A DNA stretch of 5,754 nt from Kingella sp. (in: b-proteobacteria) (lineage in GTDB: Bacteria > Pseudomonadota > Gammaproteobacteria > Burkholderiales > Neisseriaceae), in NCBI RefSeq assembly GCF_030527935.1, contig NZ_JAUMZV010000066.1, positions 1-5,754 of the forward strand, given 5' to 3'. Under the pieces are notes generated by a model, which was not told where the DNA came from, searched no databases, and saw nothing but the letters and a program-made list of their open reading frames with translations. Shown here one piece after another: positions 1 through 4,713 of the stretch (positions within the stretch are counted from its first letter, which is position 1; each line of letters begins with the position of its first letter). The translations under genes were made by a program, and so were the position numbers.

Positions 1-58
1 GCCTTATAGGATAAGGCTTGCAGGGGTTTTCAGCCCCCATTTTGTTACTTACGCCTTA
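1..58. other. Unassigned sequence left of the truncated MITE, with two small hairpins
   Basis: No gene can be supported here. A perfect 7-bp inverted repeat with a 3-base loop occupies 1-17 (GCCTTAT / ATAAGGC), and a GGGG / CCCC pair with a short loop follows at about 24-38. Neither is followed by a convincing T run. This stretch lies where the 3' end of the decayed SUKH gene and the left end of the first MITE copy would be expected, but it resembles neither. Confidence 0.4.
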
Positions 59-184
59 ATGCCCTAAAAACGCGGCTACCGCGTTAAAAATGCGTGCAAG
101 GTGTCCAACCTTGCTGTGCTTTTTGCCTTGTATCCACGTTTTTATGTCATCAAATCTGCCTATGAAAATAGTGAATACAGGTTC
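59..184 (+). mobile_element. MITE copy 1, left end missing
   Basis: This 126-bp stretch aligns without gaps to 806-931, with 11 mismatches by eye (about 91% identity), so it is a second, diverged copy of the complete element at 772-931 in the same orientation. The right terminal repeat is intact, ending ...AATACAGGTTC, and is followed by TTA (185-187), as in the other copy. The left terminal repeat GAACCTGTATTCACTAT is not found in 1-58, so the copy is truncated or rearranged on the left. Inside are two perfect hairpins: 69-85 (AACGCGG, loop CTA, CCGCGTT) and 96-114 (GCAAGGT, loop GTCCA, ACCTTGC). It has no coding capacity. Its right end forms the artificial C-terminus of the SUKH gene remnant. 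Confidence 0.75.
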
Positions 185-187
185 TTA

Positions 188-950
188 GGAAAAGCCAATG
201 CCCGCCAAATTTTCCTTTGTAAGATTCATAGCCATAATCATCGGTTTCAGGCAAGCCAAACGAGATGGTTAGCTGTTTTTTAAACTGCGCCACCACTTCG
301 GCAAGTGATAAATCTGTTTTGATGGCGTATAAATCTTGCGTATCCAGCAGCAAAAGCTGCAAAAATTCATCAAAACTCTCGGCAACCAATTCTTCGCTAT
401 CGCCTTCAATATCAATACAGCACACCTGTGGTTGGGTTTGGTTTTGGCGGTAGTCTAAGCAATGGTAGTAATGCCCATCGCCATCAAAGGCAATCAATCC
501 AGCGCAAGATTGAGCTCGCTGGATAGTGATTCGTCTAATTCATCGGCTAACCGCATTAAGCGCGGATACGCTTGCCCAATGCCCCAAAGCTGCATGGGCG
601 GTGTTTCAGGCAGCTTGTAGCGGATATAGCCGCCATTTTGCTCTTTTAATAACGCCACTAAACGCTTTGGCAATCGGTAGCCGATTTGTTGTTCAAAATC
701 TGCCAGCAAGGCATCGGTTAAAGGCGCGTGCGAATAGGGCAGATAGATGGGTTTTTTCCAAAAGTGTTTTAGAACCTGTATTCACTATGTCCATAGACAT
801 CTTTTATGCCCTAAAAACGTGGCTACTGCGTTAAAAATGCTCGCAAGGTGTCCAACCTTACTGCGCTTTTTGCCTTGTATCCGCGCTTTTATTTCATAAA
901 ATCTGCCTATGGAAATAGTGAATACAGGTTCTTAAAGTTTTCGGTGTCAT
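188..950 (-). pseudogene. SMI1/KNR4 (SUKH) family protein, interrupted by a MITE, frameshifted and 3'-truncated
   Basis: Reading leftwards, the recognisable protein runs from ATG at 950-948 (MTPKT), is interrupted at 772-934 by a MITE plus target duplicate, resumes with LKHFWKKPIYLPYSH and LPKRLVALLKEQNGGYIRY, LWGIGQAYP, then, after a frameshift at 494-497, FDGDGHYYHCLDYR and ESFDEFLQLL. These blocks (NGGYIR, the WGIG turn, FDGDGH, late Phe-x-x-Phe-Leu) are typical of the SUKH superfamily. Many members are immunity proteins for contact-dependent or polymorphic toxins, but others have different roles. Lesions: MITE in codon 6; frame 1 stops at TGA 496-494 while the rest is one frame away, a missing T in GATTGATT being the simplest cause; the 3' end runs into MITE copy 1 at 184, so its last residues (RTCIHYFHRQI) are element sequence. 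No toxin gene is visible. The ATG lies 26 bp after the EnvC-like gene, so it was probably in that operon. Family call firm; function unknown. Confidence 0.85.
772..931. mobile_element. Complete 160-bp MITE (copy 2) with TTA target duplication
   Basis: The ends are inverted repeats: GAACCTGTATTCACTAT at 772-788, and its complement at 915-931. The match continues with one mismatch then TCCATAG, giving about 25 paired bases. The element is flanked by TTA on both sides (769-771 and 932-934), fitting a 3-bp target duplication. It has no transposase and no meaningful ORF, so it must be moved by an enzyme encoded elsewhere. A 3-bp T-N-A duplication occurs in one IS5-family subgroup, which makes an IS5-type parent plausible but unproven. 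The interior keeps the hairpins of copy 1 in weakened form (for example 843-861 with one mispair). It lies inside codon 6 of the SUKH gene; deleting 772-934 restores that gene's start and frame. Confidence 0.85.
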
Positions 951-958
951 GGTAGGCT

Positions 959-970
959 TTCAGGCTGCCT
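959..970 (-). repeat. DUS (Kingella dialect), between envC and the SUKH gene
   Basis: Exact TTCAGGCTGCCT, the reverse complement of AGGCAGCCTGAA. It is single, without an inverted partner nearby, and sits in the 26-bp gap between the EnvC-like stop codon and the reconstructed SUKH start. It therefore should not form a terminator and is compatible with co-transcription. Confidence 0.9.
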
Positions 971-976
971 ATTCTT

Positions 977-2242
977 TTATCTTAACCAAGCCAGCGGATT
1001 CATCACCTTATTGCGATAGCGCAGTTCCAAATACAAGCCTTGTTCGCCTGCGGGCAGCGTGCCGCTGGTGGCGATGTTTTGCCCTGCGTTTACGCGGCTG
1101 CCGTTGCTGGCGTGGATGCTGGATAAGCCTGCGTACACCGACATATAGCCGTTGCCGTGGTCAATAATCATCATGTTGCCGTAGCCTGCTTGGTTGGCGG
1201 TGTAAACGACTGTGCCTGCGGCGATGCTGCGCACGGCGGTGGGGGCGGTGGCGATGAAGATGCCGCGCCATGTGCCACCGCTGGGGCGGGCGGTGCCAAA
1301 GCGTCCGATGATGTTGCCTGATGCGGGCATGATGCCGCGCAGGGGTTTTTGTGGGGCGGCTTCGGCGCGTTGGGCTTCGTTGCGTTGGGGCTGCTCAGGG
1401 CGCAGGTTTAGGTCTTCGCGAGTGAGCGTGGATTGGGGTTTGCTGCCGCGCTGGTTGGCGTTTTGGGCGCGTTTGCGGGCTTCTTGGGCGCGCTGGGCGG
1501 CTTCGGCTTTGCGCTGGGCGTTTTGTTTGGCGACGATGTTGGCGATGATTTGGTTGAGCTGGCGTTCGTTGGCTTGCAATTGGGCGAGTTTTTGGCGGTG
1601 GGCATTGATGTCTTTGCTAAGCTGGCTGCTGTTGGCTTGGGCTTGGCTGTGGGTTTGCCCGAGTTTTTTCAGTTTTTGCCGTTGCTGGGCGGCGAGTTGT
1701 TCTATGCGTTTAAGCTCGGCGTTGATGGCTTGCTCTTGGTTGTTGAGTTCGCTTTGCTGCTGGGCGAGTTTGTCTATCAGGGCTTTGTTGGCTTGGTTGA
1801 TGTGGCGGGTGTAGGCGAGAAAGCGGCTTTTTTGGTTGGCATCGCTGCTTTTGAGCAGCAGGGCAACGGCGGCGGGCTGGGGGTTTTTGTAGTTATTGGC
1901 CAGCAGTTGGGCAACTTGGGCTTTGGTGTTGCTGATGTTGGTTTGCAGCTCGGATAGGGTGGCTTGCAGGGCGGTGAGTTTTTGCCATTCGGCTTGTTCG
2001 CGCTGGGTAAGCTCGTTGAGCTCGCGGCGGGCTTTGGCGATGGCGATTTGGGTTTCGCGCAGGATTTGCGCGGCACGGCGTTGCGCGGCTTGCTTGGCTT
2101 CTAGGTCTTTTTGCGTGGCGGCGATGGCTTCGCGCACGTTGTCAAGCTGGGCATTGGGGTTGGCCGGGGGTTCGTTGGCGGCAAGGGCGATGTGTGGGGC
2201 GAGTAGGGCGATGGCGAGCAGCAGGGCAGCGGGTGTTTTCAT
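977..2242 (-). CDS. envC: Murein hydrolase activator, EnvC family (degenerate LytM/M23 domain)
   Basis: This 421-residue exported protein should activate N-acetylmuramyl-L-alanine amidases that split septal peptidoglycan during daughter-cell separation. Residues 1-21 form a signal peptide (MK, hydrophobic core, ALA cleavage site before ANEPP). Residues about 30-240 are rich in Gln, Ala, Lys and Leu with heptad-like spacing, the long coiled coil typical of EnvC. A charged Ala/Arg/Gln linker follows to about residue 300, then a LytM (peptidase M23) domain at about 303-421, ending NPLAWLR. Catalytic zinc ligands appear to be lost: where active M23 enzymes have H-x-G-x-D this protein has TWRGIFI (324-330), and where they have H-x-H it has LYLE (403-406). 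That supports an activator rather than a hydrolase, as in E. coli EnvC (similar length, about 420). A consensus -10 lies upstream; no strong Shine-Dalgarno is visible. NlpD-type activators are alternatives, but no lipobox or LysM domain is seen. Confidence 0.88.
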   Translation of the reverse strand: MKTPAALLLAIALLAPHIALAANEPPANPNAQLDNVREAIAATQKDLEAKQAAQRRAAQILRETQIAIAKARRELNELTQREQAEWQKLTALQATLSELQTNISNTKAQVAQLLANNYKNPQPAAVALLLKSSDANQKSRFLAYTRHINQANKALIDKLAQQQSELNNQEQAINAELKRIEQLAAQQRQKLKKLGQTHSQAQANSSQLSKDINAHRQKLAQLQANERQLNQIIANIVAKQNAQRKAEAAQRAQEARKRAQNANQRGSKPQSTLTREDLNLRPEQPQRNEAQRAEAAPQKPLRGIMPASGNIIGRFGTARPSGGTWRGIFIATAPTAVRSIAAGTVVYTANQAGYGNMMIIDHGNGYMSVYAGLSSIHASNGSRVNAGQNIATSGTLPAGEQGLYLELRYRNKVMNPLAWLR

Positions 2243-2277
2243 GGTTTACAAATGTTAAGCGTTTGAAAATGGGGCGT

Positions 2278-2283
2278 ATTATA
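2278..2283 (-). promoter_or_regulatory. Probable -10 box for the envC-like gene
   Basis: On the minus strand this reads TATAAT exactly, placing a transcription start near 2270, about 28 bases before the ATG at 2242. No good TTGACA-like -35 lies 16-18 bases upstream (the stretch is GC-mixed, around TATGCCG), so the promoter may be weak or need an activator. Confidence 0.5.
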
Positions 2284-2319
2284 GAGAGTTTTCTGCCTTA
2301 CGGCATACCCCTTATATAC

Positions 2320-2336
2320 CCAAATCAAAGATTTGG
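2320..2336. promoter_or_regulatory. Perfect inverted repeat upstream of envC-like promoter
   Basis: CCAAATC, loop AAA, GATTTGG: a 7-bp perfect dyad centred about 48 bases upstream of the -10 box. It could be a regulator binding site or a short hairpin. There is no T run to support a terminator, and no regulator is known from this sequence. Confidence 0.3.
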
Positions 2337-2371
2337 ACAAAGGGGCAAGGCTGCCTTGATAGCTGGGGCTG

Positions 2372-2383
2372 AGGCAGCCTGAA
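2372..2383 (+). repeat. DUS (Kingella dialect), left arm of inverted pair
   Basis: Exact AGGCAGCCTGAA followed by AA. It pairs with the reverse-oriented copy at 2409-2420 across 25 bases, so the transcript could fold into a 12-bp stem. Such pairs often act as terminators in Neisseriaceae, but here the pair lies between two divergent genes. Confidence 0.92.
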
Positions 2384-2408
2384 AAGGATGACAACATGGA
2401 TGGATGGT

Positions 2409-2420
2409 TTCAGGCTGCCT
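2409..2420 (-). repeat. DUS (Kingella dialect), right arm of inverted pair
   Basis: Exact TTCAGGCTGCCT, followed by TT. Partner of 2372-2383. The loop between them contains a short GGAT-type tandem (about 2396-2407). Confidence 0.92.
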
Positions 2421-2471
2421 TTGGGGCAATGGCGTGGGTGGGGTTAGCTCATACCGATTTTGTGAACCAAT

Positions 2472-2483
2472 AGGCAGCCTGAA
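2472..2483 (+). repeat. DUS (Kingella dialect)
   Basis: Exact AGGCAGCCTGAA followed by AA. It has no close inverted partner to its right; the nearest reverse copy is 2409-2420 on its left. Confidence 0.92.
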
Positions 2484-2513
2484 AACGTTTGACCAATCTA
2501 CAACCGATGGCGC

Positions 2514-2530
2514 ATCGGCGGCTCGCCGAT
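2514..2530. repeat. GC-rich 7-bp hairpin
   Basis: ATCGGCG, loop GCT, CGCCGAT is a perfect stem, followed on the plus strand by ATTTTGCC. It has some look of a weak intrinsic terminator, but the T run is only four bases and no gene is seen ending just before it. Confidence 0.35.
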
Positions 2531-2625
2531 ATTTTGCCAAACAGCAAAATCCTATTTAGTACGCTATTGAGCGGCAAGCCGTCGCCACGCCATTTTAAAT
2601 TTAGCTTCGCAACTCCACTCCGCTC

Positions 2626-2637
2626 CGCAGGCTGCCT
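2626..2637 (-). repeat. Imperfect DUS (10 of 12 bases)
   Basis: CGCAGGCTGCCT matches TTCAGGCTGCCT in its last ten bases. It faces the exact forward copy at 2654-2665 across 16 bases. It keeps the core but has lost the two outer bases, so uptake activity may be lower. Confidence 0.55.
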
Positions 2638-2653
2638 TTATGGCGAACTGATT

Positions 2654-2665
2654 AGGCAGCCTGAA
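2654..2665 (+). repeat. DUS (Kingella dialect), inverted pair with 2692-2703
   Basis: Exact AGGCAGCCTGAA followed by AA. It can pair with TTCAGGCTGCCT at 2692-2703 across 26 bases, close to the spacing of the other inverted pair at 2372/2409. Confidence 0.92.
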
Positions 2666-2691
2666 AACGCTTTATGCTTTGCCCAACCCAT

Positions 2692-2703
2692 TTCAGGCTG
2701 CCT
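2692..2703 (-). repeat. DUS (Kingella dialect), inverted pair with 2654-2665
   Basis: Exact TTCAGGCTGCCT. It lies about 30 bases upstream of the proposed prfA -10 box, so a stem formed with its partner would end transcription entering from the left before the prfA promoter. Confidence 0.92.
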
Positions 2704-2734
2704 AACCCAAACAGCAAAACCCCGCCTTTTCCCG

Positions 2735-2740
2735 TATAAT
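2735..2740 (+). promoter_or_regulatory. Probable -10 box for prfA
   Basis: Exact TATAAT. The start of transcription would be near 2747, giving a leader of about 47 bases that contains the DUS at 2763-2774. The -35 region (about 2712-2717, CAGCAA) matches TTGACA poorly. This promoter would also drive the restriction and methyltransferase genes if the three genes share a transcript. Confidence 0.5.
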
Positions 2741-2762
2741 TCCCCGTTTTTTCAACCCTTTC

Positions 2763-2774
2763 AGGCAGCCTGAA
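2763..2774 (+). repeat. DUS (Kingella dialect) in the prfA leader
   Basis: Exact AGGCAGCCTGAA followed by AA, 19 bases before the prfA start codon and inside the predicted 5' untranslated region. Confidence 0.92.
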
Positions 2775-2793
2775 AACCCATTATCCAACCATT

Positions 2794-3870
2794 ATGAAAC
2801 CATCCATTCAAGCCAAACTGCAAAACCTATCCCACCGCCTAGAAGAAGTAACCGCCCTGCTTGGCTCGCCCGAAGCCACCGCCGATATGGACAACTACCG
2901 CCGTCTCAACCAAGAACACGCCGAGCTCACCCCCATCGTAGAAACCTACCACGCCTACACCCAAGCGCAAAGCGACCTAACCGATGCGCAAGAAATGCTG
3001 TCCGACCCCGAAATGAAAGACTTCGCAGCCGAAGAAATAGAAACCGCCAAAGCCAAAATAGAACAGTTAGACTTGGAACTACAAAAACTCCTGCTGCCCA
3101 AAGATGCCGACGACGACAAAAACATCTTCATAGAAATCCGCGCAGGCACAGGCGGCGACGAAGCCGCCCTGTTCGCAGGCGACTTGCTGCGTATGTACAC
3201 CCGCTACGCCGAGCGCAACCGCTGGCAAACCGAAATCGTCTCCGCCAGTGAAAGCGACCTAGGCGGCTACAAAGAAGTCATCGTCCGCCTAATCGGCTTG
3301 GGCGCATACAGCAAGCTCAAATTTGAAAGCGGCGGCCACCGCGTGCAGCGCGTCCCCGCCACCGAAAGCCAAGGGCGCATCCACACTTCCGCCTGCACCG
3401 TCGCCGTGATGCCCGAAGCCGATGAACTCGCCAAAATAGAATTAAACGACAAAGACCTACGCATAGACACCTTCCGCGCATCAGGCGCAGGCGGGCAACA
3501 CATCAACAAAACCGACTCCGCCGTGCGCATCACCCACCTGCCCACAGGACTGGTCGTAGAATGCCAAGACGGGCGCAGCCAACACACCAACAAAGAAAAA
3601 GCCCTAAAAGTGCTCGCCGCCCGCCTGAACGACATCCAAAAACGCGAAGCCCACGCCAAAGAAGCCGCCGAACGCAAATCGCTCATCGGCAGCGGCGACC
3701 GCAGCGAGCGCATTCGCACCTACAACTACCCGCAAGGCCGCGTAACCGACCACCGCATCAACCTTACCCTGCACAAGCTGGATTTTGTGATGGACGGCGA
3801 TATGGACGAAATCACCAGCGCGTTGATTGCCGAGCATCAAGCGGAGATGCTGGCGGCGATGGGGGATTGA
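2794..3870 (+). CDS. prfA: Peptide chain release factor 1 (RF1)
   Basis: This 358-residue protein reads UAA and UAG in the ribosomal A site and triggers hydrolysis of the finished peptidyl-tRNA. It is complete, close to the usual 355-360 residues. The N-terminal helical region (about 1-110) is followed by the decoding domain with the PAT form of the RF1 stop-codon tripeptide at 188-190, which separates RF1 from RF2 (SPF). The catalytic loop GAGGQHINKTDSAVR has Gly-Gly-Gln at 233-235; the Gln is normally methylated by PrmC, which is not in this window. It ends NALIAEHQAE-like (here SALIAEHQAEMLAAMGD), as in Neisseria RF1. The start MKPSIQ is the family start, though the Shine-Dalgarno is weak. 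Oddity: codons 1-329 strongly prefer C-ending codons (GCG only twice, His always CAC), whereas the last 29 codons use GCG four times and CAT, GAT and GAG. The stop codon is 2 bp from the endonuclease start. Confidence 0.97.
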   Translation: MKPSIQAKLQNLSHRLEEVTALLGSPEATADMDNYRRLNQEHAELTPIVETYHAYTQAQSDLTDAQEMLSDPEMKDFAAEEIETAKAKIEQLDLELQKLLLPKDADDDKNIFIEIRAGTGGDEAALFAGDLLRMYTRYAERNRWQTEIVSASESDLGGYKEVIVRLIGLGAYSKLKFESGGHRVQRVPATESQGRIHTSACTVAVMPEADELAKIELNDKDLRIDTFRASGAGGQHINKTDSAVRITHLPTGLVVECQDGRSQHTNKEKALKVLAARLNDIQKREAHAKEAAERKSLIGSGDRSERIRTYNYPQGRVTDHRINLTLHKLDFVMDGDMDEITSALIAEHQAEMLAAMGD

Positions 3871-3872
3871 GC

Positions 3873-4712
3873 ATGAGCAATATTATTGATGCCATTTACA
3901 ACTTAGTAACCGATTTTTCAGGCAGCCTGAAACGCGAAAATCAAGGTTTAAACCGCGCCAATCAAATGGGTGGCGCATTGGAAGAATGGGTAAAAGACTT
4001 GTTTGCCAATACATTGAACGAAGAAAACGAAGCCGTGCGCTTGCAAAAGCTATCCGAAACGTTTTCCTATTTGGGCAATCAAAATAATCCACCCGATATG
4101 ATTTTGAAAAATAACGATGCGATTGAAGTGAAAAAAGTAATCGGCAAAGATGCCACGCTTGCGCTGAATAGCTCGTATCCCAAGCATAAACTGTTCGCCA
4201 ATTCGCCGTTATTAATCCAAGAATGCAAAAATTGTGAGCCCGATTGGGTAGAAAAAGACCTGATTTATATTGTGGGCGTTGTGCCCAAAAATCAGCCATT
4301 GCACAGTTTATGTATGGTTTATGGCGTGGACTATGCAGCTAATCATCAGATTTATGAGCGTGTTCGCCATACCATTGCCACAGGCATTCAGCACATTCCC
4401 GATGTGGAATTTACCGAAACCAACGAGTTAGCCAAAGTCAAAAAAATTGACCCGCTTGGCATTACCGATTTGCGCGTGCGCGGGATGTGGTCAATTGCCA
4501 GCCCGTTTAAAGTGTTTGACTACATCTATCAGCGAGACAGCGAAAAATCTTTTAATTTTATGTGTTTAATTAATTTAGAAAAATATCAATCGTTTAGCAA
4601 CGTTAGAAAAATTGAACAATTACCCGAGCTAGAAATCCGCGATGTACAAATCAAAAATCCCAACAATCCCGCGCAATTAAAGCCCGCTAAACTCATCACA
4701 TTTAAGAAATAA
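3873..4712 (+). CDS. ngoPIIR: Type II restriction endonuclease, NgoPII family (predicted GGCC)
   Basis: This 279-residue enzyme should cut unmethylated GGCC in incoming DNA. I recognise the NgoPII family from NRANQMGGALEEWVKDLF near the N-terminus, FSYLGNQNNPPD, ALNSSYPKHKL, FTETNELAKVKKIDPLGIT, LRVRGMW, and a C-terminal IQIKNPNNPAQL-like block. A PD-(D/E)xK nuclease core is visible: Pro74-Asp75, then Glu85-Val86-Lys87. The length is about the family norm. The open frame continues upstream inside prfA, but the ATG at 3873 is the real start: the protein family begins MSNIIDAI, and GGGGGA at 3861-3866 is a usable ribosome binding site six bases away. It starts 2 bp after the prfA stop and ends 1 bp before the methyltransferase, so translational coupling is likely. 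A DUS at 3920-3931 encodes Gly17-Ser-Leu-Lys20. Base composition is visibly more AT-rich than prfA, especially at 4550-4600. Specificity is inferred from family. Confidence 0.93.
   Translation: MSNIIDAIYNLVTDFSGSLKRENQGLNRANQMGGALEEWVKDLFANTLNEENEAVRLQKLSETFSYLGNQNNPPDMILKNNDAIEVKKVIGKDATLALNSSYPKHKLFANSPLLIQECKNCEPDWVEKDLIYIVGVVPKNQPLHSLCMVYGVDYAANHQIYERVRHTIATGIQHIPDVEFTETNELAKVKKIDPLGITDLRVRGMWSIASPFKVFDYIYQRDSEKSFNFMCLINLEKYQSFSNVRKIEQLPELEIRDVQIKNPNNPAQLKPAKLITFKK
3920..3931 (+). repeat. DUS inside the endonuclease gene
   Basis: Exact AGGCAGCCTGAA followed by A. It reads as xxA GGC AGC CTG AAA, coding Gly-Ser-Leu-Lys (residues 17-20) in a variable N-terminal segment. Confidence 0.92.
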
Positions 4713-4713
4713 T

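Larger units (their letters stand above)
2243..2793. other. Divergent intergenic region rich in DUS, no supported gene
   Basis: This 551-bp gap lies between two genes transcribed away from each other (EnvC-like to the left, prfA to the right). It holds outward-facing -10 boxes near each end, five exact and one imperfect DUS, and several hairpins. Open frames crossing it (for example plus-strand 2489-2773 and minus-strand 2325-2540) run through the DUS repeats, lack ribosome binding sites and resemble no protein I recognise, so I do not call them. Because both flanking genes start here, the inverted DUS pairs are not needed as terminators for either. A lost gene or an unannotated RNA is possible, but nothing proves it. 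Confidence 0.6.

Noticed and set aside
488..510. Programmed ribosomal frameshift in the SUKH gene
   Set aside because: No slippery heptamer or following structure is seen, and the gene has lost its start and 3' end, so mutation is the simpler reading.
59..931. Correia repeat enclosed elements (CREE)
   Set aside because: The terminal sequence GAACCTGTATTCACTAT does not match the Correia ends (TATAGTGGATTAA...), and the target is TTA rather than a plain TA with those ends.
59..931. Composite transposon carrying the SUKH gene
   Set aside because: The copies are diverged, one is truncated, and the reconstructed empty site shows that copy 2 inserted by itself into a resident gene.
1212..1957. 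Long plus-strand open frames opposite the EnvC-like gene
   Set aside because: They are low-complexity Leu/Ala/Trp/Gly shadows of the Gln/Ala-rich coiled coil on the other strand, with no ribosome site or known domain.
2372..2703. CRISPR array from regularly repeated 12-base words
   Set aside because: The repeats are DUS words in both orientations with irregular spacing and also occur inside genes; there is no 24-40-base repeat-spacer pattern.
2489..2773. A 94-codon plus-strand open frame before prfA
   Set aside because: It crosses several DUS repeats and the prfA promoter, has no ribosome binding site and shows no recognisable motif.
3561..3872. N-terminal extension of the endonuclease inside prfA
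   Set aside because: The extension is Arg/Pro-rich out-of-frame prfA sequence; the family start MSNIIDAI at 3873, with GGGGGA upstream, fits far better.
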